Assembly: GCF_900102785.1 (NCBI RefSeq)
Contig: NZ_FNGC01000014.1
Span: 1 to 64,000, forward strand
DNA length: 64,000 nucleotides
Reading direction: 5' to 3'
Source of the DNA: Arthrobacter sp. ok362
Lineage (GTDB): Bacteria > Actinomycetota > Actinomycetes > Actinomycetales > Micrococcaceae
Under the pieces are notes generated by a model, which saw nothing but the letters and a program-made list of their open reading frames with translations, searched no databases and was not told the DNA's origin. Both the position numbers and the translations under genes were made by a program. Shown here in pieces: positions 41,825 through 50,336 of this stretch; the stretch's first letter is position 1; every line of letters starts with the position of its first letter.

Positions 41825-44302
41825 ATGGCAGTAGTCCTCATACAGGCCGACGACTTTTCCGGCGCCGCCGAGGTGGCACAGTGCTTCGCCCAGTACGGGT
41901 TCAGCACACAGATCCTGCTCGAACCTTCTTCCCAAGGGTCCGAGGTAACTGAGGTGGCCGTGGTTGACACGCACTCGCGGTCGTCCTCCCCGGCGGACGC
42001 CGCGGCCGCCGTGGCCAGGACATTTGCTTGCCCGGATGTGGCAGGTACAGGCCTGGCCGGCACAGAGGTGCTATTCAAGAAGATCGACTCGCTTTGGCGG
42101 GGCAACGTCGGTCCCGAAGTGGGTGCCCTGACAGGCCTCGGCTTCCACGTCCTCGTTGCTGGCGCGCTGCCCCAACTGCGCCGGACCGTCGTGGACGGAC
42201 GTCCCTATGCCGACGGAGTCCCGCTGTCCGCAACCGATCTTTGGAAGGCGGAGGCTGCCACGCCGCCAGCACATCTGTCGGAGGTGCTGGCGGAGTCAGC
42301 CGGCACCCCCGCTGGTGGAGGTGCTGCCGCCGAGCTGCAAATTCTGGATCTCGCGGCGCTTCGCTCCTCGGGCCTGGAAGCCAGGGTCAGCCACCTCTTC
42401 TCGGGCAGCGTCCCCAGGACGGTGATCGCGGACGGGGAAACCGGGGCGGACCTGGAAGCCGTGGTCGAAGCGCTCACCCGGTTGGGATTTTCCGCCGGCG
42501 GCCGGCGCATCGTCCTGGTCGGCACCGGCGGGATTGCTGACGTCCTCGCACGGTCACTGCGGGTGGGGCTGGTGGACCGGACGGAACTTGAAATCAAAAC
42601 GGGCACTGGGAGCACTGGGACTGCGCGAAACGCGCAGAACCCCACAGCGAACTCCAGCACCCCAAACCTTCCCGAACGCGGTGCCGCCCGGCCGGTGCTC
42701 GCCGTCGTCGGCTCCGCCTCGGAAGCCGCACGCAGGCAACTCCGGGAGCTCCAAGAAGGAGGCTTCCGGCTCGTCGGGGTGACCCCCCGGGAGCTGCAGG
42801 ACGACGAGGCGGACCCGTTGCTCCGCTCCGTGCGCGAGACCTTGGCCGCCGGCGAACCGGTGGCCCTCACGGTTGCTGCCGAGCAGGTCGATCCCCGCGA
42901 AGCACGCGCGATCGTCCGGAACCTGGCGAGGTTCGTTTCCAGCGCCTTGGGCTCCCCGCAGCCGGTGCCCGGCGGACCTGCCCCCGGCGTCGTCCTGCCT
43001 GATCTCATCCTGACCGGCGGCGAGACCGCCCGCGAGGTGCTGGACTGCCTCGGCATCCGCGCGCTCGAGCCGCTGGACGCCGTCCAGCACGGGGCTGTGG
43101 TCAGTCTCGCCGACGACGGCAGGCTTGTCGGCACCAAGCCTGGCAGCTTCGGCGATGACCACGCCCTACTGCAGCTCTACCACTCGATCCAAAGCCGCCG
43201 GGTTAGTGAACCGGCCGGCACTGCACGTCAAGAACCACTCGACCCTTCCGAAAAATCTGGAGAAGCAATGAATTCAGCGTTGAATGCCACCGACCAGGAC
43301 ACCCGCCCCGTCATCGCCGTCACCATGGGCGACGGCGCCGGCGTCGGCCCCGAAGTCACGGTGGGCGCGCTGCTGGCCGAAAACGCCTACCGGGACTGCC
43401 GCCCGGTGGTCATCGGCGACGTGTACCGGCTGGGCCTGGGCGCGAAGGCTTTGGGCCTCACGGCGGACATCGTGGAGATCCAGGACGTGGCCGAGGCCGT
43501 CTTTGAACCGGGCCGCATCAACGTGATTGACCCGAAGCTGCTCTCGCATGACCTGCCGTGGGGTGTGGAATCGGCCGAGGCCGGCAACGCCGCGTACCAC
43601 TACATCCGGATCGCCTGCGAGCTCGGAATGAAGGGGGAGGTGCAGGGGATCTGCACGGCCCCGCTGAACAAGGCCGCGCTGCACAAGGCCGGGCACGTCT
43701 ACCCGGGCCACACGGAGCTGCTGGCGCACTTCATGGGGATCGAGGAAGTGTCCATGATGCTCTCCACGCCCAAGGTCAAGGTCATCCACGTCACCACGCA
43801 CATCGGCCTGATCGACGCCGTCAACAAGATTGAGCCCGGCTTGGTGGAGCGGACCGTGCGGCGCGGACACAGCGCTATGCAGCGCGCCGGCGTCGCCAAC
43901 CCCAAGATCGGCGTCTGCGCCATCAACCCGCACGCGGGGGAAAACGGCCTCTTCGGCTACGGCGAGGAAGCGGAAAAGATCACCCCGGCCATCGAAAAGC
44001 TGCAGGCGGACGGCATCGACGCCCGCGGCCCGCTCCCGGCCGACACCGCCTTCTTCCTGGCCGGCCGCGGCGACTACGACCTCATCGTCGCGATGTACCA
44101 CGACCAGGGCCACGGCCCCGTCAAGGTTCTCGGTATCGAAGCCGGCGTCAACATCACCGTGGGCCTGCCCGTGATCCGCACCTCCGTGGACCACGGCACC
44201 GCCTTCGACATCGCCGGCAAGGGCATCGTGGACGTGCGCAGCATGATCGAGGCCCTGCGCCAGGCCGCGGAGATGTCCCCGAGCCCGGTGCTGCAGGCCT
44301 AA
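41825..44302 (+). CDS. four-carbon acid-sugar kinase fused to PdxA2 dehydrogenase
   Basis: An 825-residue two-enzyme fusion. Residues 1-465 are a DUF1537 kinase: VVLIQADDFSGAAEVAQCF, FKKIDSLWRGNVGPEVGAL, and the ATP end ILTGGETAREVLDCLGI plus TKPGSFGDDHALL. Residues 482-825 are a PdxA-type dehydrogenase: VIAVTMGDGAGVGPEV, YPGHTELLAHFMG and AMYHDQGHGPVKVLG supply metal ligands. Known DUF1537/PdxA2 pairs phosphorylate D-threonate or D-erythronate and oxidise-decarboxylate the 4-phosphate to dihydroxyacetone phosphate. They are normally separate genes. GGAGAAG lies before an in-frame ATG at 43268 (residue 482), so the second half might also be made alone. Confidence 0.9.
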   Translation: MAVVLIQADDFSGAAEVAQCFAQYGFSTQILLEPSSQGSEVTEVAVVDTHSRSSSPADAAAAVARTFACPDVAGTGLAGTEVLFKKIDSLWRGNVGPEVGALTGLGFHVLVAGALPQLRRTVVDGRPYADGVPLSATDLWKAEAATPPAHLSEVLAESAGTPAGGGAAAELQILDLAALRSSGLEARVSHLFSGSVPRTVIADGETGADLEAVVEALTRLGFSAGGRRIVLVGTGGIADVLARSLRVGLVDRTELEIKTGTGSTGTARNAQNPTANSSTPNLPERGAARPVLAVVGSASEAARRQLRELQEGGFRLVGVTPRELQDDEADPLLRSVRETLAAGEPVALTVAAEQVDPREARAIVRNLARFVSSALGSPQPVPGGPAPGVVLPDLILTGGETAREVLDCLGIRALEPLDAVQHGAVVSLADDGRLVGTKPGSFGDDHALLQLYHSIQSRRVSEPAGTARQEPLDPSEKSGEAMNSALNATDQDTRPVIAVTMGDGAGVGPEVTVGALLAENAYRDCRPVVIGDVYRLGLGAKALGLTADIVEIQDVAEAVFEPGRINVIDPKLLSHDLPWGVESAEAGNAAYHYIRIACELGMKGEVQGICTAPLNKAALHKAGHVYPGHTELLAHFMGIEEVSMMLSTPKVKVIHVTTHIGLIDAVNKIEPGLVERTVRRGHSAMQRAGVANPKIGVCAINPHAGENGLFGYGEEAEKITPAIEKLQADGIDARGPLPADTAFFLAGRGDYDLIVAMYHDQGHGPVKVLGIEAGVNITVGLPVIRTSVDHGTAFDIAGKGIVDVRSMIEALRQAAEMSPSPVLQA

Positions 44303-44314
44303 TAGTTTCCACGC

Positions 44315-44347
44315 AACGGGGGCGGCCATTTAATGGCCGCCCCCGTT
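44315..44347. terminator. 16-bp perfect hairpin, bidirectional terminator
   Basis: AACGGGGGCGGCCATT and its exact complement flank a single central base between the convergent fusion gene (ends 44302) and the SRPBCC gene (ends 44378). Confidence 0.85.
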
Positions 44348-44377
44348 CGCTAAAGCAGGGGCAGCGGCCGGGCTTGC

Positions 44378-44830
44378 TCAGGTGCGGCAATCTAATACCG
44401 CCTGCAATTTCTCGAACGACTCGGTCCATCCGTTGCGGTGCAGGACCAGCCGTTCCTCCGTCAGAAACGGTCCCTGCGAGAGCACTAAGCGCGTGCCTTC
44501 GCCGGTGCTCCCGAGTGAGAGGTCGACGACGGTTTCCCGGTCGCCTGGCGCCGGTTCCTCCCAGCGGAATGTGTACACCAGGCGCCATGGAGGATCGATC
44601 TCCAGGAACTCGCCTGAGAGGTGGAACGGTTCGCCGTCCGGTGGCGTCATGCGCAATCGGTAGCTGCCGCCTTCCGTGAGGTTCAGTTCCGCTGAAGGGA
44701 TGATGAAGCCGTGCGGCCCCCACCACTTGACCAGTTCGGCCGATTCCGTCAGCATCCTGAAGACTTCATCCGGGAGAGCATCCAGCTTGCACTCCAGGTT
44801 CAGGACCAGCCCGCCAGTTTCCGCATTCAT
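44378..44830 (-). CDS. SRPBCC (AHSA1-like) domain protein
   Basis: A 150-residue hydrophobic-ligand-binding-fold protein: LPDEVFRMLTESAELVKWWGP, NLTEGGSYRLRMTPPDG, FLEIDPPWRLVYTFRWEEP and GWTESFEKLQAVLD are standard AHSA1-type SRPBCC marks. The ligand is unknown. MNAETGGLVLNLEC at 44830 is the start. Confidence 0.9.
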   Translation of the reverse strand: MNAETGGLVLNLECKLDALPDEVFRMLTESAELVKWWGPHGFIIPSAELNLTEGGSYRLRMTPPDGEPFHLSGEFLEIDPPWRLVYTFRWEEPAPGDRETVVDLSLGSTGEGTRLVLSQGPFLTEERLVLHRNGWTESFEKLQAVLDCRT

Positions 44831-45198
44831 CTTTCAACTCTGGCATCCTGCGGACGCTCACGGAAGCGGATCGGGCCGGCATCCGCCTGCCACGTGGGGA
44901 GCGTCAGCGGTTTGCCTTCCGTCACGGCCTGTCGGGACAGCGCTTTGTAGCCCCTCTTCGAACAGCGACCCTTCGGGCCAACACCCCTACTTCCGTAGAC
45001 CCAAATCGGTCCATAATGGCCACATAACTTCGGGGACGTCTCGCGCTGGTGATGGGTGGCGTGGCGTTGAAGAGTCCCAGGTGGCTGCCCCGGCTCGGCG
45101 CAAGGGGCGGTCACGGGCTCCGGATAAGGATTCCGGGGACCGAAACCGGGGGGAGCATCGCCAACGCTGCGGTCATCTACGCACTGAAGGGAATTGTC
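44831..45198. other. 368-bp intergenic stretch without a recognised feature
   Basis: This divergent gap between the SRPBCC and VOC genes should hold both promoters. No convincing gene, repeat or RNA was found in either strand. An open frame joins the VOC gene upstream but has no ribosome site or family resemblance. Confidence 0.5.
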
Positions 45199-45579
45199 AT
45201 GCTCAAGGATTCAAACATCATCGCTGTCCTCCCTGCGAACGACATCAACAGGGCGAAGGACTTCTACCGGGACAAGCTGGGAATTGAGCCCTCCGAATCC
45301 ATGGAGGAGGGCAGCGTCATGTACAGCTGCGGCCAAGGAACCCGCTTCCTCGTTTACCAGACAGACAATGCGGGGACCGCCAAGAACACCCAGATGGGCT
45401 GGGAAACGGACAATCTCCAACGCGAGATGGAGGAACTGCGGGCCCGCGGCGTCGTCTTTGAAGACTACGATTTTCCCGGCCTGAAGACGGAAAACGGAGT
45501 TGCAACCGCTGACTGGGGGAAGGCAGCCTGGTTCCTCGACAGCGAGGGCAATATCATCAACATCTCCCAGCGCACGTAG
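45199..45579 (+). CDS. VOC (glyoxalase/bleomycin-resistance fold) protein
   Basis: A 126-residue VOC-family protein: MLKDSNIIAVLPANDINRAK, FYRDKLGIEPSE, FLVYQTDNAGTAKNTQ and WFLDSEGNIINISQRT show the paired beta-alpha-beta-beta-beta modules. The activity (dioxygenase, isomerase, binding) is not determinable. GAAGGGA 6 bases before the ATG at 45199 fixes the start. Confidence 0.9.
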   Translation: MLKDSNIIAVLPANDINRAKDFYRDKLGIEPSESMEEGSVMYSCGQGTRFLVYQTDNAGTAKNTQMGWETDNLQREMEELRARGVVFEDYDFPGLKTENGVATADWGKAAWFLDSEGNIINISQRT

Positions 45580-45637
45580 GCCGGAGTCTGGCGCCGATCA
45601 ACGACTCACAGCATCGCTGGGCAACGAAGACGGAGGG

Positions 45638-45670
45638 AACCGGACCCCGCCTTCAAGGCGGGAGCCGGTT
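45638..45670. terminator. hairpin terminator between convergent genes
   Basis: AACCGG...CCGGTT outer arms and CCCGCCTT/AAGGCGGG inner arms form one hairpin between the VOC gene end (45579) and the phosphodiesterase gene end (45720). Confidence 0.75.
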
Positions 45671-45719
45671 TCAGCGTACCCACGAGAGTAACGTACGCGG
45701 GCCCCTGGAAATCAGTGCA

Positions 45720-46784
45720 TCAGCCCTTGGGCTCGTACGCCTTCGGCAGCTTCAGGCCGCGCTCTTCCATGACGGTGCGCAGGCGGGTGGGGTAGTCGCT
45801 GATGATGCCGTCCACGCCGAGGTCCATCAGGCGCACCATGTCCGCCGTGGTATTGACGGTCCAGGGGATCACCGGCAGGCCCAACTTGTGGGCGTCGGCG
45901 ATCATCTCAGGCGTGACGGAACTAAAGGTGGGGGAGATGACGTCGTAGCCCTGGGCAGCCGCGGCTTTTGCGAGCGAGCCGCCGTAGGTGTCGATGTCGA
46001 TGCCGCCGAGGTTGGGGCTGGCGCCGGGTTTGCCGACCTCGAGCCAGGCATCGCCGCTGGACAAAGCGACGAGCGGCAATTGCGGGGCGATCTTCTTGGT
46101 CAGGTTCAGCGAGGACCAGTCGAACGACTGCACGGTGCTGCGCTTGGCCATGCCGGCGGTGTAGATCTCCGTGACCACGGCCTTGGTCAGGGCCACCATG
46201 CCCTCGCCGCCGGCCCGGCCGTCCTCCACCTTGGTTTCGATGTTGAAGCGGACCTTCTTGGCATCGCGCGCGAGCTGGAAGACGTCCTTGAGCTCAGCGA
46301 TCCGGTTGCCCTCGACCACGTCCTGCTCCGGGAACCCCTTCAACTGGGTGAACCCGCAGTCCAGGGTCTTGATCTGCGCGAGCGACAGGTCGGCGACCCG
46401 GTCACCAACATACGGGTACTGCGTGTCGCCGGGAGTCGCGGGAGCGGTGTCGCGGCACTTGTCCGCCTGGATGGTGTCGTCATGCCAGACGATGACCTTG
46501 CCGTCGGAAGTCAGGTGGGTGTCCAGCTCCAGCGTCGACACGCCGAGCTTCAGCGAGTTGGCGAACGCGGCCAGGGACTCCTCGGTCCACTGGCCGCGGC
46601 CTCCGCGGTGGGCCTGCAAGTCGAAGGAGCCGTTGCGTTCGTTGGTCTTGATATCCGCGGCTGTTGTTGCGGCAGCGTTCGGCGACGGCGCGGAGCCGAC
46701 TTCGGGGGTGGACGCGGCGACGGCGGGGCTCGCCAAAGCGGCGATAAGCGCGGCGGTGGCCGCGGCAGTCAGGGGTGTGCGCAT
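45720..46784 (-). CDS. secreted glycerophosphodiester phosphodiesterase
   Basis: A 354-residue exported enzyme. MRTPLTAAATAALIAALASP is a Sec signal peptide (cleavage near AVAAS). The GDPD barrel shows DLQAHRGGRGQWTEESLAAF (catalytic His/Arg), STLELDTHLTSDGKVIVWHD (metal ligands and second His), and the ending VNTTADMVRLMDLGVDGIISDYP. It would release glycerol phosphate from phosphodiesters outside the cell for phosphate or carbon supply. AGGAGG precedes the start at 46784. Divergent from the next gene. Confidence 0.92.
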   Translation of the reverse strand: MRTPLTAAATAALIAALASPAVAASTPEVGSAPSPNAAATTAADIKTNERNGSFDLQAHRGGRGQWTEESLAAFANSLKLGVSTLELDTHLTSDGKVIVWHDDTIQADKCRDTAPATPGDTQYPYVGDRVADLSLAQIKTLDCGFTQLKGFPEQDVVEGNRIAELKDVFQLARDAKKVRFNIETKVEDGRAGGEGMVALTKAVVTEIYTAGMAKRSTVQSFDWSSLNLTKKIAPQLPLVALSSGDAWLEVGKPGASPNLGGIDIDTYGGSLAKAAAAQGYDVISPTFSSVTPEMIADAHKLGLPVIPWTVNTTADMVRLMDLGVDGIISDYPTRLRTVMEERGLKLPKAYEPKG

Positions 46785-46853
46785 GGGAATGGTTCCTCCT
46801 GGATGACGGTTGCCGGCGCTGCGCCGGCGACCCGACAACGGTAAGGAGGCGAG

Positions 46854-47423
46854 ATGGACTTCAGTGTTCGGGGGACTGGACGTCGGGTGAACAATTCGTC
46901 GCCGCGACCCGCCGGCATGTGGTCTTCAAGACACAGCGGAATGAATGAGATACCTGGGAGCCTTTTGCCCACGGCCCAGATCCTTGAGTTCGAAAAGACC
47001 AAGAAATGGACCGGGAACAATCGTCAGCTTCGCGGCGTACGCGCACCGGTCGACATTGACATGCCGTCCATAATTCAACTCGTTGATCTTTACGAGCGCG
47101 GCGCCATGGCCCTGTATTTCTCACTCATTCCTGAGAATAAGACTCACGCGAATCCGAAAGTCGACGCAGAACTTTTCAGCAAGCATTTCATGATTGACCT
47201 TGAACTCGACCACGTTGAAGAGGGAACGTCCGTCTGGCCGAACCGAGTGCGCGAATGGTTGGGAGAGCAATTGTCCGTCATCTCAAACCAGACGACTCAC
47301 GCGATCATTGCGATCAACTTTGTGGATTTCTTGGACAAGGAACTCGTTAAAGCCGTGCATGCCGTTACCAACTCGGTTCTTACCGAGAGCCGCTCTGGGG
47401 TCTTTGTGAGCGCTAGGGACTAG
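46854..47423 (+). CDS. hypothetical protein, unrecognised
   Basis: A 189-residue protein with no family I can name. A perfect AAGGAGG at 46843-46849 fixes the ATG at 46854. The first 35 residues are polar and basic; the middle has IIQLVDLYERGAMALYFSLIP and ELFSKHFMIDLELDHVEEG, the end THAIIAINFVDFLDKELVKAVHAVTN, so it seems soluble and mixed alpha/beta. Base composition is less GC-rich than its neighbours, suggesting it may have been acquired. Confidence 0.65.
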   Translation: MDFSVRGTGRRVNNSSPRPAGMWSSRHSGMNEIPGSLLPTAQILEFEKTKKWTGNNRQLRGVRAPVDIDMPSIIQLVDLYERGAMALYFSLIPENKTHANPKVDAELFSKHFMIDLELDHVEEGTSVWPNRVREWLGEQLSVISNQTTHAIIAINFVDFLDKELVKAVHAVTNSVLTESRSGVFVSARD

Positions 47424-47517
47424 ATACGAGTGTTTTGGCTTGCCGGGCCTCGATTCGCGGAGCCGCGCAAGTCAGCCAACGGGCGCCGACCGTGCAGAGT
47501 CCCTCGGCCCGCAGCGC

Positions 47518-47724
47518 TCAGTCGGTGTGGCCAGGGGGTTGTTCCTGGGCAAGGGCCTTAACCCATTCAGGGGTCACCTTACCCAGCCGGCGGTCGGTAA
47601 CTTCACGAAGCTGGGCCGCCGCGATCTGCATGGCGCGGTCATCTTCGTCGAAAACTTCCTCCGGTTCGACCTGTGAAGACGCGGCCTGTACGCCGTGATG
47701 GACCGGGGGCGTTGCGGTGCTCAT
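47518..47724 (-). CDS. small conserved-looking partner of the sigma operon
   Basis: A 68-residue acidic protein: VEPEEVFDEDDRAMQIAAAQL and REVTDRRLGKVTPEWVKALAQE. GGAGGAGG sits 7 bases before its ATG at 47724, and the start overlaps the stop of the membrane-anchored protein gene by 4 bp, so the two are probably co-translated. No function known. Confidence 0.7.
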   Translation of the reverse strand: MSTATPPVHHGVQAASSQVEPEEVFDEDDRAMQIAAAQLREVTDRRLGKVTPEWVKALAQEQPPGHTD

Positions 47725-48221
47725 CGTGCACCTCCTCCAGGTTCGCCGGGATTGCGGTCTTCTTCATTGTCGCCCGGTGCGGGTTCGCCGTCCACTGTGG
47801 CGCCCGACGGCGTGAGGCGCGCCGGAGCCAACGACGAGGACTGCGCTTCGGCCGTCGCGCGAGCCGTACGGGCATGGGCCGCTTGGTCGAGAGGCTTCTC
47901 CGATGCGGCTTCCAGGACGGCGAGCTCGCCGTCGCCGGCCAATTCGCTTTCACCCAGGACTTTGAGGACCTTCAGCCCGATGGTGCCGCGCTTCTTGTCC
48001 CCGGAGTAGACGGCGTCCAGGGCCCACTGGGTCCGATTCCACCATTCGGCGCGGTTGTCCGCTTCAGCTTTCTGCTTCAGGGTCCGCCAGCCGATGACCC
48101 CAGCGATCACCGCGCCGAGGAGCACCGCCAGCGGGCCCAGGGCGGCCAGAATCTGCCACCACTCGGCGGGCCCGGTATGCACGAAGACCTCGATCGGGGT
48201 CGGAGACGGAGTTGGTGACAT
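47721..48221 (-). CDS. single-span membrane protein in sigma operon
   Basis: A 166-residue protein with one membrane helix (about 24-46; ILAALGPLAVLLGAVIAGVIG) and a cytoplasmic-looking remainder (AEWWNRTQWALDAVYSGDKKRGTIGLKVLKVLGES, then a charged tail). It starts 9 bases after the sigma-factor stop. A membrane-tethered protein behind a sigma gene could be its regulator, but it has no anti-sigma motif I recognise. Confidence 0.7.
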   Translation of the reverse strand: MSPTPSPTPIEVFVHTGPAEWWQILAALGPLAVLLGAVIAGVIGWRTLKQKAEADNRAEWWNRTQWALDAVYSGDKKRGTIGLKVLKVLGESELAGDGELAVLEAASEKPLDQAAHARTARATAEAQSSSLAPARLTPSGATVDGEPAPGDNEEDRNPGEPGGGAR

Positions 48222-48230
48222 GCGACCAGC

Positions 48231-49313
48231 CTAAGCCGCAGCCAGAGGGCCGCCGGTGCCGAATGAGCTGTCATCGTCAAGGTGAAACTGCCGCAGGGCG
48301 TTGGACCGGGACGGGTGTTTGAGCTTCTTCATGGCCGCGACCTCGATCTGGCGTACGCGGTCGCGGGTCATGCCGAACGCAGTCGCGACGGCGTCCAAGG
48401 TGTTCCCTTCACCGCCCGTGATGCCGAAGCGCATCGCAACGACCTGGGCCTCCCGGTCCTCCAGCGTACCGAGGACGGCCCGTACCTGCGCCTTCAGCTG
48501 TTGGTGGAAGAGCAAATCGGCCGCGTCGGGGTCGGAAGAATCCGACAACTGCTCAGCCAAGGCCTCGGTTCCGCCCCTGCCGTCGGGCACCTGAGACTCC
48601 AACGAATAGACCGGCTTGTCCAGGGTCAGCATATATTCGACGTTCTCGATCGAATTGTCCATCAGCCGGCCAAGTTCCTCGCTGCTGCAGACGGTGCCCG
48701 TCATTTCGGCCGCCCATTGTGCTGACCGGACTTTCTGCACGCGCTCGACTACGTGAACCGGTAGCCGGATAAGACGCGCCTGATTAGCCAGCGCCCGGGT
48801 TATGGTTTGCCGGATACACCCCGTGGCATAGGTGGAGAATCGGAAACCCTTGGTGAAGTCGAACTTGCAGACGGCCTTGTGCAGTCCCAGGTTTCCCTCC
48901 TGGACCAAGTCCTCAAGGTCGAGTCCCCGGTGCGTGTAGTGCTTGGCGATCGAGACTACGAGCCGAAGGTTGGCGTGGAGCAGCGCGTCGGCGGCACGCT
49001 TGCCCAGAAGAACGATGGTCTTAAGATCTCTGATGTCCTGACCGGGCCGTGATGATCCGTCCGCCAAGAGGCGTTCCGCGAAAAGGCCCGCCTCGATTTC
49101 TTGCGCCAGTTCCACTTCCTGCTCGGCGGTGAGCAAGTCGTAGCGGCTCAGTCGGCGCAGATAGTCCGCGACGGCGTCGCCGGTAAACCCGCCGCCGGCT
49201 GCCAGCAATTCCGGCCAACCAGGATTATGCGGCTCGAGTGCTTCAGGGACCGATGGAGCCTGCCCAGGCGGGGATGGTGTCCTACCGATTGCCTCATGAA
49301 TCAGGTCAGCCAT
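48231..49313 (-). CDS. group 2 sigma-70 factor with altered region 2.3
   Basis: A 360-residue RNA polymerase sigma factor. Region 1.2 (DAVADYLRRLSRYDLLTAEQ), region 2 (ANLRLVVSIAKHYTHRGLDLEDLVQEGNLGL, FDFTKGFRFSTYAT), region 3 and region 4 (LGTLEDREAQVVAMRFGIT and TRDRVRQIEVAAMKKL) are in order. The invariant Trp-Trp after FSTYAT, which opens the -10 element in primary sigmas, is Gly165-Cys166 here (YATGCIRQ). Region 4.2 is otherwise good. It is followed by two small genes. Start taken at ATG 49313; an upstream TTG at 49337 is possible. Confidence 0.87.
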   Translation of the reverse strand: MADLIHEAIGRTPSPPGQAPSVPEALEPHNPGWPELLAAGGGFTGDAVADYLRRLSRYDLLTAEQEVELAQEIEAGLFAERLLADGSSRPGQDIRDLKTIVLLGKRAADALLHANLRLVVSIAKHYTHRGLDLEDLVQEGNLGLHKAVCKFDFTKGFRFSTYATGCIRQTITRALANQARLIRLPVHVVERVQKVRSAQWAAEMTGTVCSSEELGRLMDNSIENVEYMLTLDKPVYSLESQVPDGRGGTEALAEQLSDSSDPDAADLLFHQQLKAQVRAVLGTLEDREAQVVAMRFGITGGEGNTLDAVATAFGMTRDRVRQIEVAAMKKLKHPSRSNALRQFHLDDDSSFGTGGPLAAA

Positions 49314-49600
49314 GTCATCCCCTGCCGGACGGTTCAAGCTCGTGAAGGCAGACTACGTGGCAGCTGTGACAGTCTTTCGCCCTGAGGCAGGCGCGCAAGC
49401 ATGCGCTCCGTGAGGCGCTGAGGCGCCAACGATTCGACCTCCCCCACAGATCCTCAAGAATTCTGTCGATGTCCCGTCGTCGAGCAGAAAGCATCCGCCT
49501 CCATCATCAGATTGACGCTGCCGCCCCTGTGAGGCAACTCACCTGCCACGACACCAGACGATGGCCAAGGAACGTCAGAGGTTTCCTTCAGGATTAGGCT

Positions 49601-50050
49601 ATGAAGAAACTCATCGCACCCATTGCTCTCGCTGTCGCTCTCTCTTTGACCGGATGCGGCGGAACAGCCACCACCCCCGCCAGCGCTGTCGATTCCAAGG
49701 CGGCTGAAGAAGCACCCAAGGCCCCAGAACTGACCGGCGCCTGGAAGCAGAGCAACTCCGCCAGTGAAAAGTCCTACCAGCGAGCCACGATCGCTGGCGA
49801 CAAAATCACCGTCGAATGGGTTACCGACGCCGGCGATACGACTTCGACTTATTGGGTCGGGACGTTCAAAGCCCCGAACGATGCGAGTGAACCGTACAAG
49901 TGGACCTCGAAGCGGGATGCTGCGGCGACTAAGTCAGCGCTTCTGGCATCCACTGACGACACCAAAGAGTTCACATACGAGGGCGACACCATCAGCTACA
50001 AGGTCTCTATGCTTGGAACGACAAAAAAAGTAAAGCTGAAAAAGAACTAA
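49601..50050 (+). CDS. small predicted lipoprotein
   Basis: A 149-residue lipoprotein: MKKLIAPIALAVALSLTGCGG has the lipobox LTGC (Cys 19). The mature part is a small beta protein (LTGAWKQSNSASEKSYQRATI, ITVEWVTDAGDTTSTYWVGTF, FTYEGDTISYKVSMLG) of lipocalin-like look. Lys-rich end VKLKKN. Less GC-rich than the core genes. The 287-bp gap before it (49314-49600) is divergent with the sigma gene and shows only short GC-rich direct repeats. Confidence 0.75.
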   Translation: MKKLIAPIALAVALSLTGCGGTATTPASAVDSKAAEEAPKAPELTGAWKQSNSASEKSYQRATIAGDKITVEWVTDAGDTTSTYWVGTFKAPNDASEPYKWTSKRDAAATKSALLASTDDTKEFTYEGDTISYKVSMLGTTKKVKLKKN

Positions 50051-50101
50051 ACCAACGCCACCACGGCGTGGGGGAGTGCTGCGGCGGCAACGATTCGAAA
50101 C

Positions 50102-50240
50102 TCAAGGATGTAACGCTCCCTTACTGGCACCGGCCATGAGGCCTTCGACGATCAGGCACTGGAAAGTCAGCGCCATGATGACCGACGGTACGGTGGCGAT
50201 CATTCTGCCGGCCATCTGCGCGCCGGAGGCGCCTGAATTT
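50102..50240 (-). pseudogene. remnant of sugar ABC permease C-terminus
   Basis: The last roughly 35 codons of this frame, QMAGRMIATVPSVIMALTF and QCLIVEGLMAGASKG, match the extreme C-terminus of MalG-type carbohydrate ABC permeases (normally ATLP, a hydrophobic helix, FQRYFV, GLTAGAVKG). Nothing upstream in frame continues the family, so only the end of a lost gene is left. Together with the damaged LacI gene at 52080-53040 on the same strand it suggests a deleted sugar-uptake operon. Confidence 0.6.
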
Positions 50241-50336
50241 CCGTGGAGCCGGTGACCTTGGAGCTGGGACCGCGCTGCGTTTTCGCAAACGGCGTGCCCT
50301 GCCCCGGGCGGCAACGGACGGCGTGATTCCCGGGCG

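Noticed and set aside
43268..44302. Separate pdxA2 gene instead of a fusion
   Set aside because: No stop codon separates the kinase and dehydrogenase frames, so the single chain is annotated; the internal start is kept as a finding.
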